Shown here piece by piece: positions 7,554 to 14,909 of a DNA stretch of 64,000 bases. Position 1 is the stretch's first letter; every line of letters begins with the position of its first letter. The notes beneath the pieces are model-generated. The model did no database searches. It had not been told where the DNA came from and saw only the letters and a program-made list of their open reading frames with translations. The position numbers were made by a program, and so were the translations under genes. The stretch comes from Bacteroidales bacterium (GTDB lineage Bacteria > Bacteroidota > Bacteroidia > Bacteroidales > UBA932): assembly GCA_017618115.1 (NCBI GenBank), contig JAFZUX010000008.1, forward strand, positions 1 through 64,000. Direction: 5' to 3'.

Positions 7554-9122
7554 CTACTCCTGATCCAACGGTTCTCCGTTTTTGTCACTCCACAAAGAGT
7601 GCAAGAGCGGAAATTCGCTGTCCGTCTTCAGACGAATGGTGCATGAGTATTTTCTGCACCAATCCTTTACAATGCTATGGAACAGACCCTTACGCTTGGT
7701 AAGGTAGGCCTCCAAAAGAGGATTCACCGTTAAGATGAATGAGTTTATGTTCCTCTCCTTTGTATAATAAGCCAACTGTCTCTCCAAAGCCTCGTCTGCC
7801 AGCAGACTAGGAGCTATCTCACCTGTGCCGTGGCACATAGGACACTTTTCATTAACTTTAATTTCAGTGGCCGGGCGGACCCTCTGGCGGGTAATCTGCA
7901 TAAGACCGAACTTGGTCAGCGGCAAGATGTTATGCTTTGCTCTGTCGCTCTGCATAAGATCCTGCATGTGCTTAAAGAGTTTTACTCTGTGTTCTCCGTC
8001 CTCCATATCTATGAAATCCACAATCACGATTCCGCCCAAATCTCTGAGCCTCATCTGACGTGCAATCTCATCAGCTGCATGAAGGTTAACCTCAAAAGTA
8101 TTCTCCTCCTGTTCTACCCCTTTCTTAACCCTGATTCCACTGTTAACATCAACAACGTTAAGGGCTTCCGTGTGTTCTATTACAAGGTATGCACCCTGCT
8201 TTAAAGGAACCACTTTACCGAATGAACCCTTTATCTGCCTTGTGACGTCAAACGCATCCATTATAGACTGATCACCTTTATAGAGCTTTACAATCTTCTC
8301 TTTTTCAGGTGCTATGGTGCGTATATAGTCTCTAATTTCATAGAAGGTATCCTGATCGTTAACTTCGACTGAAGTAAACGAATCGTTCAGCAGATCCCTA
8401 AGGATTGTCGTTGTTTTGCTGTTTTCTGTAAAGAGAAGCTGCGGCGGCTTGCTACCTACCAGTTTACGGCAACCTCCCTCCCATTTTTCAATCAATGAAC
8501 GGAGCTCGCTGTCCAGAACCGCCGCCTTTTTCCCCTCAGCTGCAGTTCTGATTATGGCTCCGTAATTCTTTGGCAGAATGCTCTGCACCAGACGCTCCAA
8601 GCGCCTCTTCTCCTCCTTGGAGGAGATTTTCTGTGAGATGCTTACCTTATCTGCAAAAGGTAACAGGACTATGTTTCTTCCTGCTATTGAAATTTCCGCC
8701 GTCAGTCTTGAGCCCTTGGTTGAAATTGGCTCTTTAACTACCTGTACAACAATTTGTTGACCCGGCGAGAGGACCTCTTCAATCCTACCCTCTTTTTCCA
8801 GGATAGGACCGATTCTGACATTAGAGTAGAAGGTTTTAAGATCTCTGTTGGTGTTTATCTGACGGACAAAGTAATCAAAAGCCTTAAAGTTAAGGCCCAG
8901 ATCCAGGTAGTGAATAAAGGCATCTTTATTGTCCCCGATATCTACGAATGCGGCATTTAAGGCCGGCATAACTTTCTTTACCTTACCGAGATAGACATCA
9001 CCCACACCGCAGCTTTGATTTACCGTATTCTGCTCCTGATTTATCTCCATCAACCGATGGTCTTCAAGCAGAGCTATGGTAACCTGCGCGGGACTTACAT
9101 CTATTATAAGATCTTTCTCCAT
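7554..9122 (-). CDS. rng: Ribonuclease G family endoribonuclease
   Basis: This 522-residue RNase E/G catalytic-type protein would process rRNA precursors and mRNA. The N-terminal RNase-H-like part holds an inserted S1 domain (about 38-120). The metal-binding aspartates are Asp325 in 'NVVDVNSG' and Asp369 in 'IVIVDFID'. The zinc-link 'CPMC' (Cys427, Cys430) is intact. It lacks the long C-terminal scaffold of RNase E. It lies downstream of HU and a 30-residue basic protein, with a terminator-like hairpin between, so it may be expressed by read-through. Convergent with argH. Confidence 0.95.
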   Translation of the reverse strand: MEKDLIIDVSPAQVTIALLEDHRLMEINQEQNTVNQSCGVGDVYLGKVKKVMPALNAAFVDIGDNKDAFIHYLDLGLNFKAFDYFVRQINTNRDLKTFYSNVRIGPILEKEGRIEEVLSPGQQIVVQVVKEPISTKGSRLTAEISIAGRNIVLLPFADKVSISQKISSKEEKRRLERLVQSILPKNYGAIIRTAAEGKKAAVLDSELRSLIEKWEGGCRKLVGSKPPQLLFTENSKTTTILRDLLNDSFTSVEVNDQDTFYEIRDYIRTIAPEKEKIVKLYKGDQSIMDAFDVTRQIKGSFGKVVPLKQGAYLVIEHTEALNVVDVNSGIRVKKGVEQEENTFEVNLHAADEIARQMRLRDLGGIVIVDFIDMEDGEHRVKLFKHMQDLMQSDRAKHNILPLTKFGLMQITRQRVRPATEIKVNEKCPMCHGTGEIAPSLLADEALERQLAYYTKERNINSFILTVNPLLEAYLTKRKGLFHSIVKDWCRKYSCTIRLKTDSEFPLLHSLWSDKNGEPLDQE

Positions 9123-9125
9123 CTC

Positions 9126-9165
9126 TAAATAAAAAGAGAGGGGCCTGCCTTTTTGGGCAGCCCCC
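9126..9165 (-). terminator. Terminator or attenuator between the small basic ORF and RNase G
   Basis: On the minus strand GGGGCTGCC and GGCAGGCCCC form a strong stem (one bulge) around a CAAAAA loop, followed by TCTCTTTTTATTT. It sits directly in front of the RNase G start, so RNase G may be made only by read-through or its level may be set here. Confidence 0.65.
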
Positions 9166-9185
9166 TAAAATTGTTACAAGACAGC

Positions 9186-9278
9186 CTACTTGCGCTTCTT
9201 ATGTCTGTTCTTACGCAGACGTTTCTTGCGCTTGTGAGTAGCCATCTTATGACCTTTTCTTTTCTTTCCGCTTGGCAT
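9186..9278 (-). CDS. 30-residue Lys/Arg-rich protein, possible ribosomal protein
   Basis: A 30-codon frame (ATG at 9278, TAG at 9188-9186) begins MPSGKKRKGHKMATHKRKKR and is about half Lys, Arg and His. It starts 2 bases after the HU stop, which supports real translation. Similar tiny basic ORFs occur at this place (HU - small ORF - RNase G) in many Bacteroidota as I recall. Composition and size suggest an RNA-binding or ribosomal protein; a Bacteroidota-specific ribosomal protein such as bL38 is a candidate, but I cannot confirm it from the sequence. Confidence 0.7.
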   Translation of the reverse strand: MPSGKKRKGHKMATHKRKKRLRKNRHKKRK

Positions 9279-9280
9279 AA

Positions 9281-9565
9281 TTATTTTCTACCTCCCTTAA
9301 CACCGCTCATGAATACCTTAGCTGGCTTGAAAGCAGGAATGTTGTGAGCTGGAATAACCATTGTAGTGTTCTTAGAAATGTTTCTAGCAGTCTTCTTTGC
9401 ACGCTTCTTGATTACGAATGAACCAAAGCCACGGAGGTAAACGTTCTTACCCTTAGCAAGGAAACCCTTAACAGCTGCCATAAAGCCCTCAACTACGCGA
9501 GCAACGGTAACTTTCTCTAAGCCAGTCTGCTTAGCAACCTCATTGATGATGTCTGATTTAGTCAT
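9281..9565 (-). CDS. hup: DNA-binding protein HU
   Basis: This 94-residue HU/IHF protein bends and compacts DNA as a dimer. 'MTKSDIINEVAKQTGLEK' is the helical N-terminus and 'GFGSFVIKKRAKKTARN' the start of the beta arm; 'IPAHNIPAFKPAK' is the end of the arm and the last strand. Length is normal. A strong promoter lies 40 bases upstream, and the small basic ORF follows after 2 bases. Confidence 0.96.
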   Translation of the reverse strand: MTKSDIINEVAKQTGLEKVTVARVVEGFMAAVKGFLAKGKNVYLRGFGSFVIKKRAKKTARNISKNTTMVIPAHNIPAFKPAKVFMSGVKGGRK

Positions 9566-9604
9566 AATAAAATTTTATTAATTGGTGAATAATTTTTTGC
9601 GACA

Positions 9605-9636
9605 CAAAAATAGACTATTTTTTCTTTACAACAAAA
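9605..9636 (-). promoter_or_regulatory. Promoter of the HU operon
   Basis: On the minus strand TATTTTTG (9612 to 9605) is a perfect -7 box and TTTTG (9636 to 9632) a good -33 box, 19 bases apart. The transcript would begin near 9600, giving a leader of about 35 bases to the HU ATG. Confidence 0.8.
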
Positions 9637-9653
9637 TGATTTTCAAAAAAAAC

Positions 9654-9661
9654 TATATTTG
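9654..9661 (+). promoter_or_regulatory. -7 box for the Omp85-like gene
   Basis: TATATTTG fits TAnnTTTG and lies 27 bases before the GTG start of the outer-membrane gene, divergent from the HU promoter. No clear -33 box. Confidence 0.6.
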
Positions 9662-9688
9662 CCCACACTTTGACTCTTAACAAGTTAC

Positions 9689-11110
9689 GTGAAAAAGGCG
9701 CTATTCATATTGATTTTTGCTCTTCAGGCAGCCCTTCTGTCTGCGCAAAACGTCTATGTATCAGACATTTGCATATCCGGTAATGATATAACCAAGAGCC
9801 ATATCATACTTAGGGAGATACCATTCAAGCCCCATCAGAGCATAAACGAGCAAAAATTTGATACTTTATTGGTTAAGGCAAAGGAAAACCTGCTGAACAC
9901 CACGCTTTTCAACTATGTAACCATCTCCGTCACCCCGGTTCGCACCCTTGAAGCCTCCGGAGAGGAAGGCCGGGCAGATAATCCTGGATTTAAGAGTGTT
10001 GTGGTGAATATAAATGTGGAGGAGAGATGGTTTGTATGGCCTCTGTTTGAAATCCGTTTGGAAGACCGTAACACCACCTCCTGGATGAAGAAGATGAACT
10101 GGAAGCGTGTAACCTATCTTACCGGCGTGAATATCAATAACTTGTTTGGTCTCAGTCAGAGGCTGGTGGTAAGAGGATTCCTGGGTTGGGACACCGGTGT
10201 AGATCTGACATACAGCAAAATAGCCCTGGATGATAAAAGAAAGACCTTTCTTTCCTTCAGGTCTTATCATCTTCTCAACAAGAGCGTAGAATACATAACC
10301 ACAGATAATAAAGTCAGAAGTCTCTCATCCTCAAGATATAACCTCCGTTCCTCAGGAACTCAGGCAACCTTTACCTGGCGTCCTCACCATAGAAGGAGTT
10401 ATAACGCTACAATCGGTTACGACGTGAGTAAAATTTCCGATACTGTACTAAAAATGAACCCGTTATACTGGGGAGCAAAGTCCAAAGTTTCCAGAACCCT
10501 CTCATTTAATGCAGAGTATGTTCACGATGACAGAAACTGGACCTGCTACCCTACAGAGGGCTCATACTTTGAAGCCGGAGTGAGAGTGGAGGAGAGCAAT
10601 AATTTTGACTTCTCCTATGCACAGGTAACCGCAGAGTTCCAGTATCTTAAAAAGCTGAGCGACAGATGGTTCGTCTCCACATCCTTAAGGGGTGCAACCT
10701 CCCTTTACAGCAACTACTCCTACATCCATACCAAAGCCATTGGCTACAACACTGCCAATGTTACGGGATACGAACTATATGTGATTGACGGACAGAGTTT
10801 TATCACTCAGAATAACTCAATTAAGTTTCTGATTCTTCCTCAAAAGGTGGTAAAACTGGGCTTCATACCAAAATGGGAGAAGTTCAATAAACCGTTCTTT
10901 ACTATTTACGGCAAACTGATGTTTGATTGGGGATATGTTTGGCAGAACCGTAAAGAGCTGAATAACAGTTACTCCAACTCTCTGCTTATGGGAGTGGGAG
11001 CATGTGCGGATATTGTAAGTTACTACGATATTATTCTGAGCCTGGGCTACGGAGTAAACAATCACGGCAAAGGAACCTTCCTCTTTGGTTTCCGCGCCCC
11101 GATTTTCTAA
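9689..11110 (+). CDS. Omp85/BamA-like outer-membrane protein
   Basis: The GTG start gives a clean signal peptide ending near 'LSAQ' (residue about 19). One POTRA-like domain follows ('VYVSDICISGNDITKSHIILREIPFKPH' region, about 22-100), then a beta-barrel rich in alternating aromatic residues, ending in Phe ('RAPIF'), the usual C-terminal insertion signal. At 473 residues with a single POTRA it is shorter than BamA, closer to accessory Omp85 or D15 surface-antigen proteins. It may insert, secrete or assemble outer-membrane components; the substrate is unknown. It stands alone, with its own promoter. Confidence 0.8.
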   Translation: MKKALFILIFALQAALLSAQNVYVSDICISGNDITKSHIILREIPFKPHQSINEQKFDTLLVKAKENLLNTTLFNYVTISVTPVRTLEASGEEGRADNPGFKSVVVNINVEERWFVWPLFEIRLEDRNTTSWMKKMNWKRVTYLTGVNINNLFGLSQRLVVRGFLGWDTGVDLTYSKIALDDKRKTFLSFRSYHLLNKSVEYITTDNKVRSLSSSRYNLRSSGTQATFTWRPHHRRSYNATIGYDVSKISDTVLKMNPLYWGAKSKVSRTLSFNAEYVHDDRNWTCYPTEGSYFEAGVRVEESNNFDFSYAQVTAEFQYLKKLSDRWFVSTSLRGATSLYSNYSYIHTKAIGYNTANVTGYELYVIDGQSFITQNNSIKFLILPQKVVKLGFIPKWEKFNKPFFTIYGKLMFDWGYVWQNRKELNNSYSNSLLMGVGACADIVSYYDIILSLGYGVNNHGKGTFLFGFRAPIF

Positions 11111-11114
11111 CCCT

Positions 11115-11155
11115 CTGCCAAAAATGACATAGCTTTATATGGCACAATCATTGAC
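11115..11155 (+). promoter_or_regulatory. Sigma-54-like promoter with inverted-repeat site upstream of lon
   Basis: TGGCAC at 11140-11145 and TTGAC at 11151-11155 give a -24/-12 element (consensus TGGCAC-N5-TTGC) with correct spacing and one mismatch at the -12 C. Ten bases upstream, TGCCA-AAAA-TGACA (11116-11129) is an imperfect palindrome that could bind an activator. A housekeeping-like TATACTTG (11163-11170) lies just downstream and is an alternative -7 box with one mismatch. Confidence 0.5.
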
Positions 11156-11173
11156 TAATTATTATACTTGCAT

Positions 11174-11229
11174 TGTCAGAGAGCATTTCTACCCCTTTAA
11201 TGGGGGGCCGGAGGGGCTTATACTGACAA
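11174..11229 (+). promoter_or_regulatory. Structured 5' leader of lon
   Basis: TTGTCAG (11174-11180) can pair with CTGACAA (11223-11229), enclosing a smaller CCCC/GGGG hairpin around 11191-11205. The helix ends about 27 bases before the lon ATG and leaves the GAGGAGAG stretch just beyond it. A temperature-responsive leader is possible but not shown. Confidence 0.35.
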
Positions 11230-11255
11230 AATGACATTATATAAGAGGAGAGATT

Positions 11256-13664
11256 ATGAAATTATTTGACGAGTCGTTACTGAATCAGATAGAGAGCGGA
11301 GATATCAATATTCTTCCGGTTATGAGTATTGAGGCCAACGCAAAGACTGACAAGATTGAGGTGCCGGAGACGCTCCCTATACTGGCCTTGAGAGATTCCG
11401 TGCTCTTCCCGGGTACCATTCTGCCGGTAACTATCGGGAGAGAGAAATCCATACGCCTTATAAAGGCAATGAGCCGCACCACAAAGATTATCGGCTGCGC
11501 TACGCAAATAGATGTGCATAAGGAAGATCCGCGTAAGGAGGACCTTTACGAGATTGGTACCAGCGCTAAGATTCTCAAACTGATTGAGATGCCGGACGGT
11601 GCCATAACCGCTGTGCTCCAGGGTATAAGAAGGATGAGAGTGGAGAGCGTCATAGCAGAGGAGCCATACCTGATTGCAAAGATTGAGACCCTTACGGATA
11701 TTCTGCCGAGCCACAATGATAAGGATATCAAGCCGCTGCACGACAGCATAAAAGATTCCGCTCTCAAGATTGTGAAGTACACATCATCCTTTGCGGCTGA
11801 GAGTGAATTTGCAATAAAGAACATTGAATCCTTTGAGTTCCTTACCAACTTCATTGCCACTACTTTAGACAATGACGTCACCGCAGATAAGATTAAACTT
11901 CTGATGGAGGGAGACGTTAAGCAGAGAGCCTACAAACTCCTGGCTGTACTCAGCAAACAGATTGAGATTCTGAAGATTAAGGATGACATTCAGCAGAAGG
12001 TAAAGAGTGAGATGGATCAGCAGCAGAGGGAGTACTACCTTAATAACCAGCTGAAAACCATTCAGGAAGAACTGGGTATGAACGGTAACTCCAAGGATGT
12101 TTCAGACCTTAAGAAGAAGGCTGCAGAGAAGAAGTGGCCCGAGTATGCAAAGAGGGAGTTTGAAAGATGCGTATCCCGTTTGGAGAAACTGAATCCCAAC
12201 ACTCCGGACTACAACGTAGAGCTTAATTATCTGGAGTTTATGGTTGGTCTGCCATGGGACTTGACAACGGAAGACAACCTGGATCTCAAACACGCAAGAG
12301 CCGTACTGGATGAAGACCACTACGGGTTGGAAAAGATAAAGGAGAGAATTGTGGAGTTTTTGGCGGTGCTCAAACTCCGCGGAAATATGAAGTCCCCTAT
12401 CATCTGCCTCTACGGTCCTCCGGGTACAGGTAAAACCTCTCTGGGTAAGTCAGTTGCAAGGGCTTTGGGAAGAAAGTATCAGAGAATTTCTCTTGGCGGA
12501 CTTCATGATGAGTCTGAGATAAGAGGCCACCGTAAGACCTACATTGGCGCAATGGCCGGACGTATTATGCAGGCTATCAACCGCGCAGGCACATCCAACC
12601 CAGTGATTGTGCTGGACGAGATAGACAAAGTCTCCAACGATTACCACGGAGACCCGTCTTCCGCCCTCTTAGAGGTACTTGACCCTGAGCAGAATACAAC
12701 GTTCCACGATAACTACCTGGACATAGATTACGACCTCTCAAGGGTACTCTTTATAACCACTGCAAACAACGTCTCCACCATTCAGCCTGCACTTAAAGAC
12801 AGAATGGAGATGATTCCTCTCTCCGGCTATCTTGCTGAGGAGAAGTTCCATATAGCAAAGGATTACCTTGTTCCAAAACAGCAAAAGGAGCACGGCCTTA
12901 AGCCAGAGGCACTTAACCTTAATAAGGGAGCAATTGAGGAGATAATAGACGAGTACACCAGGGAGAGCGGCGTAAGACAACTGGACAAGCAGATTGCAAA
13001 GATTGCCCGCCGCAACGCTATGAAAGTAGCTATGGATGAGGAGGTTCCTAAAGAGATAGATGCAAAGCAGGTTAAGGAGATTCTGGGACTTCCGGTTAAC
13101 CAGCATGACCTTCAGAAGGGTAACGAGGCTCCGGGAGTTGTCACCGGACTGGCATGGACGGAGATGGGAGGAGAGATTCTCTTTGTAGAGTGCATACGCA
13201 GTGAAGGTAAGGGAATGCTCTCAACCACAGGCAATTTAGGAGACGTAATGAAGGAGTCTGCAACCATAGCATACCAGTGGCTTAAGGCAAATGCAAAGCA
13301 ACTTGGAATGACGGCTGCACAGATGAAAAAGTATGACCTTCACGTTCACGTTCCGGAGGGAGCAATTCCAAAGGACGGCCCGTCTGCAGGTATCACTATG
13401 GTAAGCGCAATGGCCTCTGCCTTAATGGGTAAGAAGGTTAAGAGCGGTATTGCAATGACCGGAGAGATGACACTCAGAGGCAGAGTTCTTCCGGTTGGAG
13501 GAATTAAGGAGAAGATACTGGCAGCCAAGAGAGCCGGTATCCACACCATCATCCTGAGTGAAGATAACAGAAGAGATATTAAGGAGATACAGCCTATCTA
13601 CATTAAGGGACTCAAGTTCAAGTACGTTAAGAAGATAGACGAGGTTCTGAACTTCATTTTTTAA
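11256..13664 (+). CDS. lon: ATP-dependent protease Lon
   Basis: This 802-residue cytosolic AAA+ protease degrades misfolded and regulatory proteins. The N-terminal LonN substrate domain spans about 38-240, the AAA+ module has Walker A 'GPPGTGKT' (about 387-394) and Walker B 'VIVLDEID', and the C-terminal protease has the Ser of 'KDGPSAG' (about Ser710) and the Lys of 'ILAAKRAG' (about Lys753) as catalytic dyad. The ATG follows a good AAGAGGAGAG stretch. A sigma-54-like promoter and leader hairpin upstream suggest stress control. ung follows by 2 bases, coaD by about 70. Confidence 0.97.
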   Translation: MKLFDESLLNQIESGDINILPVMSIEANAKTDKIEVPETLPILALRDSVLFPGTILPVTIGREKSIRLIKAMSRTTKIIGCATQIDVHKEDPRKEDLYEIGTSAKILKLIEMPDGAITAVLQGIRRMRVESVIAEEPYLIAKIETLTDILPSHNDKDIKPLHDSIKDSALKIVKYTSSFAAESEFAIKNIESFEFLTNFIATTLDNDVTADKIKLLMEGDVKQRAYKLLAVLSKQIEILKIKDDIQQKVKSEMDQQQREYYLNNQLKTIQEELGMNGNSKDVSDLKKKAAEKKWPEYAKREFERCVSRLEKLNPNTPDYNVELNYLEFMVGLPWDLTTEDNLDLKHARAVLDEDHYGLEKIKERIVEFLAVLKLRGNMKSPIICLYGPPGTGKTSLGKSVARALGRKYQRISLGGLHDESEIRGHRKTYIGAMAGRIMQAINRAGTSNPVIVLDEIDKVSNDYHGDPSSALLEVLDPEQNTTFHDNYLDIDYDLSRVLFITTANNVSTIQPALKDRMEMIPLSGYLAEEKFHIAKDYLVPKQQKEHGLKPEALNLNKGAIEEIIDEYTRESGVRQLDKQIAKIARRNAMKVAMDEEVPKEIDAKQVKEILGLPVNQHDLQKGNEAPGVVTGLAWTEMGGEILFVECIRSEGKGMLSTTGNLGDVMKESATIAYQWLKANAKQLGMTAAQMKKYDLHVHVPEGAIPKDGPSAGITMVSAMASALMGKKVKSGIAMTGEMTLRGRVLPVGGIKEKILAAKRAGIHTIILSEDNRRDIKEIQPIYIKGLKFKYVKKIDEVLNFIF

Positions 13665-13666
13665 AT

Positions 13667-14338
13667 ATGGACGTTAAAATAGAGAGCAGCTGGAAAGAGG
13701 TCTTAAAGGATGAATTTGACAAGGAGTACTTTGCACGCCTTGTTGAGTTCCTTCACAAGGAGAAAGCATCCGGGCAGACCATCTATCCTCCGGGCCCTCA
13801 GATCTTTAACGCCTTTGCCCTAACTCCGTTTGACAAGGTTAAAGTTGTCATAATAGGACAGGATCCTTACCACAATCCTCACCAGGCACACGGACTCAGT
13901 TTCTCCGTTCCGGACGGCGTTGCACTTCCGCCATCCCTTAAGAACATCTACAAAGAGATTGAGAGTGACTTGGGAATCTCCCTTTACGGAAAGAGCGGAA
14001 ACCTTGAGGGTTGGGCAAAACAGGGAGTATTTCTGCTGAATGCAATACTTACAGTAAGAGCCAACTGTGCTGCATCTCACAGCAAGATTGGATGGACCAC
14101 ATTTACGGATAGCGTAATCTCTGCAATATCAGAGCGTAAGAGCGGCGTAGTCTTTATGCTTTGGGGCAACTTTGCCAAGGGCAAGAAGGCTCTGATTGAT
14201 ACCTCAAAGCATACCGTTTTGGAGGCTGCACATCCCTCTCCTCTGGCCGGCGGAGCCTTCTTCGGCTGCCGCCACTTCTCAAAATGCAATGCAATCCTTC
14301 AGGCGGAGGGAAAGAGTCCTATAGATTGGAGCCTCTAA
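13667..14338 (+). CDS. ung: Uracil-DNA glycosylase
   Basis: The enzyme removes uracil from DNA in base-excision repair. Family 1 motifs are intact: the water-activating loop 'GQDPYH' with catalytic Asp66 and the Leu-intercalation loop 'HPSPLAG'. Its 223 residues are typical. The ATG comes 2 bases after the lon stop, so it is translated from the lon message and probably rises with it under stress. Confidence 0.97.
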   Translation: MDVKIESSWKEVLKDEFDKEYFARLVEFLHKEKASGQTIYPPGPQIFNAFALTPFDKVKVVIIGQDPYHNPHQAHGLSFSVPDGVALPPSLKNIYKEIESDLGISLYGKSGNLEGWAKQGVFLLNAILTVRANCAASHSKIGWTTFTDSVISAISERKSGVVFMLWGNFAKGKKALIDTSKHTVLEAAHPSPLAGGAFFGCRHFSKCNAILQAEGKSPIDWSL

Positions 14339-14408
14339 GACTCTTTACCAATATCTTCAATCTTTTTCTTAAATTTACACTTTAATAGAAGTAAATTTGA
14401 GAGAAGAT

Positions 14409-14909
14409 ATGCGTACTGCAATTTTTCCGGGATCTTTTGACCCCTTTACTCTGGGACATCTGGATGTTCTGGAATCTGCACTGAAACTCTTTGACAAGGT
14501 GATAGTTGCAGTTGGATACAACAGCAACAAGGCCACAAGCGGCTGGTTCCCGGTAGATATCAGAATAAAAATCATTAAAGACTCCGTAAAACCCTTTGGC
14601 AATAGAGTTGACGTCTGCTGCTACAAGGAACTTACCATAGACCTCTGCCACCGTTTGGGAGTCAACTTCATAGTAAGAGGACTGAGAACCACCACAGACT
14701 TTGAGTTTGAGGGAGTTATAGCTCAGGCCAACAAGGTTATGGACCCGGATATTGTAACCGTTTACGTACAGGCCAGCCATGAGTATTCATTCATCTCCTC
14801 CACAGTTGTAAGGGATGTGCTCATCCACAACGGAGACGCAACCCCATTCCTTCCTAAAGGACTGGATATTAAGAAGTACATCAAACAGAGAAAGGAACTG
14901 AAAAAGTAG
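14409..14909 (+). CDS. coaD: Phosphopantetheine adenylyltransferase
   Basis: This enzyme of coenzyme A synthesis adds AMP to 4'-phosphopantetheine. The nucleotidyltransferase motif is 'FPGSFDPFTLGH' (residues 5-16, TxGH type) and the second signature is 'SFISSTVVR'. I chose ATG 14409 (166 residues) rather than an in-frame TTG at 14397, because the family starts directly with this strand and GAGAGAAG lies just before the ATG. TAAATTTG at 14392-14399 looks like a -7 box and would give a very short leader. coaE, the last step of the pathway, is elsewhere in this window (42753-43373). Confidence 0.96.
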   Translation: MRTAIFPGSFDPFTLGHLDVLESALKLFDKVIVAVGYNSNKATSGWFPVDIRIKIIKDSVKPFGNRVDVCCYKELTIDLCHRLGVNFIVRGLRTTTDFEFEGVIAQANKVMDPDIVTVYVQASHEYSFISSTVVRDVLIHNGDATPFLPKGLDIKKYIKQRKELKK

